Origin: Promethearchaeota archaeon
GTDB taxonomy: Archaea; Asgardarchaeota; Lokiarchaeia; Sigynarchaeales; SOKP01
NCBI GenBank assembly: GCA_030605085.1
Contig: JAUWBH010000219.1
Span: forward strand, 1-7,517
Reading direction: 5' to 3'
DNA length: 7,517 nucleotides
Positions 1 to 5,540 of the stretch are shown piece by piece. The translations under genes were made by a program, and so were the position numbers. Below the pieces are notes generated by a model, which worked only from the letters and a program-made list of their open reading frames with translations, was not told the origin of the DNA and searched no databases. Each line of letters starts with the position of its first letter. The stretch's first letter is position 1.

Positions 1-168
1 TTTTAGCGATCTCTTGACTAATTCAGCGACCGTTTTGCAATCTTTAAACTCAATCATTAAAAAAATAGCCTGATATCGCTCCTTTAGACTATAGTGCTTT
101 TCCTTCCGGTATAGATCGACCAGCTCATCGTGATTAGGAGATGCTTTTAAAATTTGTAGTCTTTCCAT
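1..168 (-). CDS. Partial N-terminus of a probable IS630-type transposase (helix-turn-helix part)
   Basis: An open frame of 56 codons starts with ATG at 168 and continues without a stop past the left edge, so only the N-terminus is present. It begins MERLQILKASPNHDELVDLY. Residues about 28-54 (SLKERYQAIFLMIEF, then KTVAELVKRS) have the pattern of the helix-turn-helix that opens IS630/Tc1-like transposases, where an 'R-x-x-A-x-x-L-x-x-x-x-x-G-K-S-x-x-x-V/I-A' run precedes the recognition helix. The frame closes upstream at a stop at 193-195, which limits the start; ATG 168 is the only ATG after it. The catalytic DDE region would lie outside the window. No terminal inverted repeat can be identified because the other end of the element is missing. 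The gene could instead be another HTH protein; the family call is from pattern recognition alone. Confidence 0.45.
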   Translation of the reverse strand, partial: MERLQILKASPNHDELVDLYRKEKHYSLKERYQAIFLMIEFKDCKTVAELVKRSLK

Positions 169-205
169 GCTTTTAAGAACAGAATGGAAACTTTATTTAA
201 GGGTA

Positions 206-225
206 TGATATGTAAGTGATATGTA
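206..225. repeat. 9-bp direct repeat one helical turn apart
   Basis: The word tgatatgta occurs at 206-214 and again at 217-225, an 11-bp period that puts both copies on the same face of the helix. It lies about 40-60 bp upstream of the start of the partial transposase gene (minus strand), where an element end, a transposase binding site or an operator would be expected. The sequence is AT-rich, so chance is possible. Confidence 0.35.
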
Positions 226-264
226 GAAAAATTTTAAATCATTCGTAAGTATTAATGTCATTAT

Positions 265-280
265 AAATAGATATCTATTT
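265..280. repeat. Perfect 16-bp palindrome
   Basis: The sequence aaatagatatctattt is its own reverse complement over all 16 bases; the flanking bases 264 and 281 do not pair. It has no loop, so it reads as a site for a dimeric protein rather than as an RNA hairpin. It lies about 100 bp upstream of the partial transposase start and about 130 bp upstream of the coding remnant at 409. Its function is unknown. Confidence 0.4.
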
Positions 281-340
281 GATTTATTCATACAATTTTT
301 CAGTTTTTATTTATAGAATTAATTTCTTATAAAAATTGTG

Positions 341-380
341 ATCAGTAATTAAAAATTGACACAAAATCAGTAATTAACTG
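341..380. repeat. 12-bp direct repeat with a small inverted repeat
   Basis: The word atcagtaattaa is present at 341-352 and 366-377, a 25-bp period. The second copy extends into cagt-aatta-actg (368-380), a 4-bp inverted repeat with a 5-bp centre. The pair sits 30-70 bp upstream of the coding remnant at 409 and could be what is left of its control region. Low base complexity makes this weak evidence. Confidence 0.25.
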
Positions 381-408
381 AAAAATTAAAGGTGAATAAT
401 AAATATGA

Positions 409-589
409 ATATTTAAATCCGTACATAAGATATTAGACGAAGTTAAGCACTTATGTGCAGAAGAAGGGCTTGCCCCCTCGACCACCTTAAAAAAAATTCG
501 CTTTTTGGAAAAAAAATTTTAAGGGGATAAACGATGTTTCCGTAAAGGAAATTACCAATTGGATTAATTCTTATGCGAGCAAGTTATAG
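409..589 (+). pseudogene. Frameshifted coding remnant, possibly the N-terminal part of a tyrosine recombinase
   Basis: After a TGA at 406-408 the plus strand reads 37 sense codons to a TAA at 520-522, including CAEEGLAPSTTLKKIRFLEK. A one-base shift within the A8T4 run at 509-520 then continues protein-like sequence (KGINDVSVKEITNWINSY) to a TAG at 587-589. The joined segment of about 60 residues resembles the SAM-like, DNA-binding N-terminal domain of XerC/D-type integrases: 'GL-x-P-S-T' followed about 25 residues later by 'DV-x-x-x-[DE]I-x-x-W/F'. There is no ATG at the front of the frame and no catalytic domain follows. Its base composition is less AT-rich than the flanks, which supports a coding origin. 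A sequencing slip in the homopolymer could explain the frameshift, but not the missing start and C-terminal half. The family call is tentative. Confidence 0.4.
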
Positions 590-896
590 AATATTATTTT
601 TAAGCAATATATACTTTTAAAGGAAAAATCTTAACTATTAAGAAAAATTGGAAAAATTTTGATGTTAAACTTTAAAATTCCACTTATCTTTTATACATAA
701 ATAGATTTATAGAATGATTTTCTTAAAATTAGATTCGTAATTATTTTTAAACATCAATGATGTATTCTTTTGGCATAAAAAAAAAAAAGAATTTAAAATT
801 AAAAATTTGAAGCTTATAAATTATTTAAGGATTAATTAACGCTTTATTTAAACATTTTTGAGCAATTTAAATTAATTCGTGTAATTTTTTCTATTA
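590..896. other. AT-rich intergenic stretch with no gene seen
   Basis: No convincing coding frame or RNA gene is visible on either strand between the coding remnant and the DUF362 stop codon. The region is strongly AT-rich with many in-frame stops. The only notable element is the homopolymer at 777-788, annotated separately. Confidence 0.5.
777..788 (-). terminator. T12 tract downstream of the DUF362 gene, candidate archaeal terminator
   Basis: Twelve consecutive A residues on the plus strand are a T12 run on the minus strand, about 110 bp past the stop codon of the DUF362 gene. Archaeal RNA polymerase can terminate at U-tracts without a strong hairpin, and no good hairpin is seen just upstream. 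It is the longest T-run on that side. The distance from the stop codon and the AT-rich background make the call uncertain. Confidence 0.3.
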
Positions 897-2231
897 TTAC
901 AATGGAGTTAAGGCTGTACTACCATGTTTTTGAGCTTCATCGACAAGAGACATAAGTTCATCGGTCGGAATTGGGACTAAATCAAATACGCTCATTTTTG
1001 ATAATTTTAATTCCGCTTTCACTGTCTCCGCTAGATTGTTACAATCCCCCGAAAAGAAAACTTTCCTCTTACCAAATGCTTCCCTAAGTTTATCGTTAAC
1101 TTCATTAATTGCACAATAACCTGCTATAAGACCTTTAGTATATCCTTCAGCTTTTAACTTATCTACAAGATCCTCGTCATGTCCTTTACCTATTATTAAA
1201 AACCAACCTCCTTTGAATTTATTGGGATAATCATATGCAAATGTTTGTAAAGTTGCTAGCGGATTGTTTTGACAACCTTCTATACATAATAGGTCTTTTC
1301 CTTTAACAATCTTAACATCATCAGGAAACTCTTGTAGCAAATCCCACTCGTATTTCTCTTTATAATCGTTTAAATCCTTCCCGATTACATTAATTTTACC
1401 TAAATCACCCTCCCCTAAGCCTCGTTCATAAGCTATTTTCAAGTGAGGAACTTCATCTAATGTTAGTCCAAAGATTCGTGCACCAACAACATCAACTGCT
1501 AATGTATCTCTTCCGCCTATTAAAATATTAAACTCTATAACAAGTTTATCTTCCCATACTGTTGGAGGATAATGTCCGTGAATCGTTCCTCCCCCCCAAC
1601 CATCAATAATTGTGATGTCCGGTTTGATGTATTCATACACGTCTACTATTTTTGAATGCAAATTATAGTTATGATCTTTACCTCGATCTTCATGTTGGGG
1701 ATATCCCCATTGATTTTTTATTCCAAGCGTTACTCTAGCCATTGAATGAGTTTTTAATTTTGGCAAATTAATGTAAGTAACTGAATCTCTGTTTTCCATA
1801 ATTTTAACGATTGTCATGGGCAATCTAAAAGTTTTCAAATTATATCCTTTAGGGTCGTCTTTTGCTGAAGGTTTTCCTTTGAACTCGAAGGTTTTAGTAT
1901 CTTCTTCGTCTAAATATATTACCTCTGCTCCGGTCTTTTTACATACTTCCTTATATCCATTAATGGCAAAAACAATCCGGGTCATGTTTGCTTGAGTGCT
2001 GTTTTCCATGACATATATTTTTCCACCAATTCCTTTAAGATATTCAATAACTGCTTCTAAAACTTCGGGAGAGGTATAGGCATGCTTTTTAAAATCAATT
2101 CCATTCACTTTAATATAAACTTCTTTCGAGCTTTTTAAAATAGTTTCACTAGATTTTGCAAGGTTAGAAAAGAGTTCGCTTACGGCAGATTTTATTCCTT
2201 GTTTTGTATCAACTATATATACTTCTTTCAT
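897..2231 (-). CDS. DUF362-family protein
   Basis: This 444-residue protein has the conserved pattern of the DUF362 family (PF04015): TSPEVLEAVIEYLK with a following Gly-rich strand (53-75), INLPKLKTH (154-162), VTLGIKNQWG (167-176), DITIIDGWGGG (205-215), DTLAVDVVGARIFGL (242-256) and YERGLGEGDL (268-277). The family is often found fused to ferredoxin domains and is thought to be redox- or Fe-S-related, but its reaction is not established. This member has no CxxCxxC ferredoxin. It has an extra C-terminal portion from about 300 to 444 with a C-x3-C pair (C316, C320) and single cysteines at C373 and C397. No signal peptide or membrane helix is seen, so it should be cytosolic. The start is ATG at 2231; there is no clear Shine-Dalgarno sequence, which suggests a leaderless or short-leader transcript. 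The gene stands alone and diverges from the zinc-ribbon gene. The family is confident; the function is unknown. Confidence 0.9.
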   Translation of the reverse strand: MKEVYIVDTKQGIKSAVSELFSNLAKSSETILKSSKEVYIKVNGIDFKKHAYTSPEVLEAVIEYLKGIGGKIYVMENSTQANMTRIVFAINGYKEVCKKTGAEVIYLDEEDTKTFEFKGKPSAKDDPKGYNLKTFRLPMTIVKIMENRDSVTYINLPKLKTHSMARVTLGIKNQWGYPQHEDRGKDHNYNLHSKIVDVYEYIKPDITIIDGWGGGTIHGHYPPTVWEDKLVIEFNILIGGRDTLAVDVVGARIFGLTLDEVPHLKIAYERGLGEGDLGKINVIGKDLNDYKEKYEWDLLQEFPDDVKIVKGKDLLCIEGCQNNPLATLQTFAYDYPNKFKGGWFLIIGKGHDEDLVDKLKAEGYTKGLIAGYCAINEVNDKLREAFGKRKVFFSGDCNNLAETVKAELKLSKMSVFDLVPIPTDELMSLVDEAQKHGSTALTPL

Positions 2232-2459
2232 TTTTTATGCACCATAAAAATTAATGTACAATAGTAAAAAAAATTATGATTAATTTTTTTCCTAATCTTT
2301 TTTTTCCCTCTTGAAATTTGGGATATTTTGTCAGGATTAAAAAAATTAAAAAATATATTTTTAGAATGATTGATAATATTTACTAAGATTTTACTTTTAA
2401 AGAATTTCAATAAATATAAGATTATCTTAATAATTAAATTCTTTACGAGAATTAATAAA
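2232..2459. promoter_or_regulatory. Divergent intergenic region carrying promoters for the DUF362 and zinc-ribbon genes
   Basis: The two flanking genes are transcribed away from each other, so both promoters should lie in these 228 bp. For the plus-strand gene, a TATA-like aaatataa at 2412-2419 would place transcription start near 2440-2445, giving a leader of roughly 15-20 nt. For the minus-strand gene the AT-rich sequence offers several candidates (for example around 2352-2360) and none stands out. No operator-like inverted repeat was found. A 134-residue open frame on the minus strand here is low-complexity and is not supported as a gene. Confidence 0.45.
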
Positions 2460-2945
2460 ATGGTTAGATATAATTGTCCCATAGAAGGTAAATTATATAA
2501 AACAACGGAAGATATTAAAGTTGGCTCCATCATAACCTGTCCTGGATGTGGATACGATTTAGAATTTATAAACCTTAAAGAGGCACTTGCTAAAGTAGAA
2601 GTAGTAGTGGACACTTCGGAGTGGGTTGGCACATATAAATGTCCCTGGGATGGGGGAAAATATGGATTAACCGAAATTGATAAAGTTGGTGATATTATTA
2701 CATGTCTTGGATGTGGTTGTGTATTAAAAATTATAAATATTGATGGGGAAAAAGTGATAGTAGAAGAAGTTTGGGAAGGTACAATTAAATACGAATGTCC
2801 TGAGGATGGGGGAATTTATGAATTAACTGAAGAAAATGAAGTAGGAGACATTATTTGCTGTCCTGGAAGTGGTTGTACTTTAAAAATTGTAAAATTTAAA
2901 GGGGGGATTGCTATTGTTGAATATGTTGGGTATGATGAGATTTAA
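2460..2945 (+). CDS. Triple tandem zinc-ribbon-like protein
   Basis: The 161-residue protein is built almost entirely from three copies of one module (cores at residues 4-37, 59-92 and 111-144). Each reads Y-x-C-P-x-[ED]-G...V-G-x-I-I-x-C-x-G, and the two Cys positions are 21 residues apart in every copy. The layout resembles the small zinc ribbons of LysW-type carrier proteins ('CPxCG...VGEIVECPxCGAELEV'), but the second Cys of the first knuckle is Glu or Asp in all three copies (E9, D64, D116). The second knuckle is C27/C30 in copy 1 and C82/C85 in copy 2; in copy 3 it is C134 with Ser at 137 and extra Cys at 133 and 139. There is no LysW-like C-terminal EDWGE tail, so a carrier role is not supported. 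No membrane segment or catalytic domain is seen. I chose ATG 2460 over an ATG at 2370 because the extra 30 residues would be low-complexity Ile/Lys/Asn translated from AT-rich leader, and the TATA-like box lies between the two. Protein-protein or nucleic-acid binding is possible; the function is unknown. Confidence 0.75.
   Translation: MVRYNCPIEGKLYKTTEDIKVGSIITCPGCGYDLEFINLKEALAKVEVVVDTSEWVGTYKCPWDGGKYGLTEIDKVGDIITCLGCGCVLKIINIDGEKVIVEEVWEGTIKYECPEDGGIYELTEENEVGDIICCPGSGCTLKIVKFKGGIAIVEYVGYDEI
2469..2891 (+). repeat. Three in-frame coding repeats of a 34-residue zinc-ribbon module
   Basis: The module cores are encoded at 2469-2570, 2634-2735 and 2790-2891, with unit periods of 55 and 52 codons. 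Copies 2 and 3 are most alike (CPWDGG/CPEDGG, then T-E, then VGDII, then LKI), while copy 1 is more diverged. This suggests duplication of an ancestral module and a later second duplication. The nucleotide sequences have diverged, so this is an old repeat, not a recent one. Confidence 0.8.
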
Positions 2946-3008
2946 GTAATTATCTTAGTAAAAACCTTTAAAATTGTAAAATATTAAAATTTAAATTTCA
3001 ATTAAAAT
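2946..3008. other. Short convergent intergenic spacer with a 12-bp direct repeat
   Basis: These 63 bp separate the stop codons of two converging genes. The word attaaaatttaa occurs at 2983-2994 and 3001-3012, the second copy overlapping the end of the ABC gene. A T5 run on the minus strand (2961-2965 region) could help end the ABC transcript. No clear hairpin terminator is seen, and the repeat may only reflect base composition. Confidence 0.3.
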
Positions 3009-5540
3009 TTAATTATCGCTTGCAATTTCTCGATACTGCATATCTAATAGACGTTTATATTTTCCATTTAAAGCCATTAAGCTTTCGTGGGACCCTTCTT
3101 CAATAATATTGTGATTTTCTGAATCTAACACAATTATATGATCAGCGTTTTTTATTGTCGAAAGTCGATGCGCTATGATAATAGTGGTTCGTCCTTTACG
3201 AGCCTTATCTAAGGCATCTTGAATTAATGTTTCTGTATAAGGATCAACCGAAGATGTAGCTTCATCTAATATTAAAATTTTTGGGTCAGGGATTATAGCG
3301 CGAGCAAACGAAATTAATTGTCTTTGCCCAATAGAAATATTAGCGCCATTTTCTTTTAATTTTGTGTCGTATTTTTTATGCAAGGTTTCAATAAAGTTGT
3401 GCAATCCCAGAAATTTGGATACCTCAATCATTTTTTGCTCAATTTCAGCAGTAAGTTTTCCAAACGCATAAAGTAAATTTTCCCGAATTGTCCCTGTGAA
3501 AAGAAATGCATCTTGAGGAACTATCCCAATGAAATTACGCAATTTTGTTTTTTCAACATCTCGAATATCTATACCGTCAATTTTTATATTGCCCTTATTT
3601 ATATCGTAAAAGCGAGAAAGCAATTTGATTATCGTGGTTTTTCCTGCTCTAGTTTCCCCGACTATTGCCAACGTTGTACCTGAAGGAATCTTCAAATTAA
3701 AGTTATTTAATACATATCCTCTCGAATGATGGTGTTGCATAAGTTTTTTCTGCTCTTTAATAGCCTCTTTGACTATTTTTGGAAATTGTTCAAAAAGTTC
3801 TGGAGGAATAGGCATTGATGCTAGCATTCGGACCATTTCTTGAGGTGATTTCATTCCTATTCTCCCACCACCCATTATATTACCTCCTCCACTTACCAAT
3901 CCCCCTCCACTTGATTGCTTTAAGTTTGTTTGGGCGCGTAACATCATTTCTAATCTATTAACCATATTTAAAACAAACTCTGAATTATTAAGCGTAATCT
4001 GACCTAATCTTATGTCTGATTTATCCCTTAAGTTCTTATCTCTACTTATAAAACTTGTTTTGTATTCCGGATGAATGCGTGCCATTTCTGTATTGGGAAC
4101 TGCAGATTGGAATTCCTCTAAAATATTATCTATTTTGTGGGGTATTTCGTTAGGATTTGCCCCCATTAAAGTCATAATAAGCTTTTCCCTAATACGGGGG
4201 GGCATATACATTATATTTTTAATGAGAAAGGACGAATAAGGCTCAGGAATAGATTTGATAGAATTAAAAACTTTTTGCTGCAATGGATTTTGAGACATCA
4301 TTTTTTGTACCATAGGGGATGTGAATATCTTTTCTGGTTCACTTTCTTTTCCTTTATTAGCATCAACCCTATAGCCAAAACTAACATCAACAAATTCCAC
4401 TTCACCTTTAACAGCTGTAAAGCTTTTTGGATTTTTAGGATCGGGAATTTCAACTTTTTCTTCTAATACCGAATAGATTCGATCAGTCGAAGCTAACGCA
4501 GCTTCTATTATTGATTGAATATTCATTATACGCATAAATGGGTGGAAAAAATTTGCTAATATCATAATAAAAGCGCTTAGAACTCCAACTGTTACCACCG
4601 TTCCAAAAATAGACACATTACCTAGTATTATAAAACCACCTACGATTATAATGCTCGCTGTTATAATCGTGGTTATTAAGCTCATAAGGGGTATAACAGT
4701 TGCCAGAATTCTTCGAACTTTCACAGTCACTTCATAATTTGCTTTGTTAGCTTTATCAAATTCAGAAGTTTTTTTTTCTTCTTGTCCGTAAGCTTGCACA
4801 ACTTTCGCTCCTTCAATATTTTCTTGTATTGAAGATGTCACTTTACTAATGGTTTTTCTGGTTTCTTTGAAAGCACCTATTATAATCTTTTTAAATATTG
4901 CCATCAATACAAAAAAGATTGGAAAGACGATGAGACTCAGTGTAGCTAAAAGGGGGTTTAACATATACATGAATATGATACTCAGAACAATTGACACGAT
5001 GCCGGTTATAATCATAACAAATTGACCGCTGACTAATTGATTAAGTTGATCAATATCATTAGTTAAAACAGAAATAATATCTCCCGAGGATCTTTGATCA
5101 AAGTATTCTAAAGACATCTCTTGTAATTTAAGGAAAAGATTGTTTCGAATTTCAAAAACTATTCTTTGAGATGCTATTCCTAATCCTTTATGAGCGATAT
5201 AAGTTGTAATTCCTATAATAAAAATTAACAACAAGTAAATAATGGTCATATTTAAGAGATATATATTGTCTCTTGCGATGATCCCATAATCAATAATATT
5301 AGCAACTATTATAGGAGTATAGGATGTTATCGCCGTTGCTAATATTAATAATAGAAGATATAATTCAAATTTTCTACGATAAGGTTTTAGATAAGAAAAA
5401 AGAAATTTCCATAATTTTTTTCTAGGATGGTATAATACTGCTTTTTCATCGTTAAGAATAAAGTGTCGTCCTCTACCAGGAGTAGGGGGATTTATTTTAG
5501 TTTGTTCCCCGATGGATTGTTTATTTTTAGGTTTGCTCAC
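3009..5540 (-). CDS. ABC exporter subunit with the catalytic nucleotide site and a large NBD insertion
   Basis: This 843-residue half-transporter has a charged cytosolic N-terminus (1-55), six predicted membrane helices (about 58-80, 95-118, 172-193, 198-218, 278-303 and 312-335) and a C-terminal ATPase domain. ATPase motifs are the A-loop FGY (Y390), Walker A GETRAGKTT (628-636), Q-loop Q676, signature ISIGQ (735-739), Walker B ILILD with catalytic E760, D-loop SSVD (763-766) and switch H791. Half-exporters of this type are usually near 600 residues; the excess is an insertion of about 215 residues (391-606) placed just after the A-loop. Walker A has Arg at 631, where ABC proteins have Gly. 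Translation starts at GTG 5540: a stop at 5547-5549 closes the frame upstream and the next ATG is at codon 98. A gagggag sequence (5551-5557, minus) lies 10 nt ahead. The gene overlaps the upstream subunit gene by 14 bp, so the two should be co-translated and form a heterodimer. The substrate cannot be told from sequence; drugs, lipids or peptides are all known for the family. Confidence 0.93.
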   Translation of the reverse strand: MSKPKNKQSIGEQTKINPPTPGRGRHFILNDEKAVLYHPRKKLWKFLFSYLKPYRRKFELYLLLLILATAITSYTPIIVANIIDYGIIARDNIYLLNMTIIYLLLIFIIGITTYIAHKGLGIASQRIVFEIRNNLFLKLQEMSLEYFDQRSSGDIISVLTNDIDQLNQLVSGQFVMIITGIVSIVLSIIFMYMLNPLLATLSLIVFPIFFVLMAIFKKIIIGAFKETRKTISKVTSSIQENIEGAKVVQAYGQEEKKTSEFDKANKANYEVTVKVRRILATVIPLMSLITTIITASIIIVGGFIILGNVSIFGTVVTVGVLSAFIMILANFFHPFMRIMNIQSIIEAALASTDRIYSVLEEKVEIPDPKNPKSFTAVKGEVEFVDVSFGYRVDANKGKESEPEKIFTSPMVQKMMSQNPLQQKVFNSIKSIPEPYSSFLIKNIMYMPPRIREKLIMTLMGANPNEIPHKIDNILEEFQSAVPNTEMARIHPEYKTSFISRDKNLRDKSDIRLGQITLNNSEFVLNMVNRLEMMLRAQTNLKQSSGGGLVSGGGNIMGGGRIGMKSPQEMVRMLASMPIPPELFEQFPKIVKEAIKEQKKLMQHHHSRGYVLNNFNLKIPSGTTLAIVGETRAGKTTIIKLLSRFYDINKGNIKIDGIDIRDVEKTKLRNFIGIVPQDAFLFTGTIRENLLYAFGKLTAEIEQKMIEVSKFLGLHNFIETLHKKYDTKLKENGANISIGQRQLISFARAIIPDPKILILDEATSSVDPYTETLIQDALDKARKGRTTIIIAHRLSTIKNADHIIVLDSENHNIIEEGSHESLMALNGKYKRLLDMQYREIASDN
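3723..4370 (-). other. Insertion inside the ABC nucleotide-binding domain
   Basis: This covers codons 391-606 of the 843-residue subunit. It interrupts the antiparallel beta subdomain between VSFGY (386-390) and YVLNNFNLKIPSG (609-621), which are normally separated by only a few residues. It is rich in Met, Pro, Ile and Glu, and is probably mainly helical with short 'MP' or 'IP' breaks (SIPEPY 430-435, YMPPRI 445-450, SMPIPPELF 575-583). It contains a Gly-rich linker and ends in HHH (603-605). It has no membrane helix and no motif that I recognise. The frame is open through the whole insertion and codon use looks like that of the surrounding gene, so it is a genuine part of the protein. Confidence 0.8.
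3858..3911 (-). repeat. Hexapeptide Gly-rich repeat in the NBD insertion
   Basis: Codons 544-561 encode SGGGLV, SGGGNI and MGGGRI, three copies of a six-residue unit with GGG in the same place. It looks like a flexible hinge between the helical first part of the insertion and a second helical part (566-600) that leads back into the ATPase domain. Confidence 0.6.

Noticed and set aside
341..377. Start of a CRISPR array from the repeated 12-bp word
   Set aside because: There are only two copies, they are much shorter than CRISPR repeats, the spacer is 13 bp, and there are no cas genes.
2370..2459. Upstream ATG that would add 30 residues to the zinc-ribbon protein
   Set aside because: The added residues are an AT-driven Ile/Lys/Asn run with no domain, and a TATA-like box lies inside the segment. 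The repeat module starts right after ATG 2460.
2228..2632. 134-codon open frame on the minus strand across the divergent intergenic region
   Set aside because: Its product is low-complexity (Ile/Lys/Asn/Phe-rich) and its first third is antisense to the zinc-ribbon modules, whose three-fold repeat shows that the plus strand is coding. It also covers both promoter regions.
2983..3012. 12-bp direct repeat between the converging genes as a possible att site or operator
   Set aside because: The words are only A and T in a very AT-rich spacer, with no integrase, tRNA or gene start next to them.
4275..4466. 63-codon open frame on the plus strand
   Set aside because: It is antisense to the exporter subunit gene, has Phe/Asn-rich composition and shows no family pattern.
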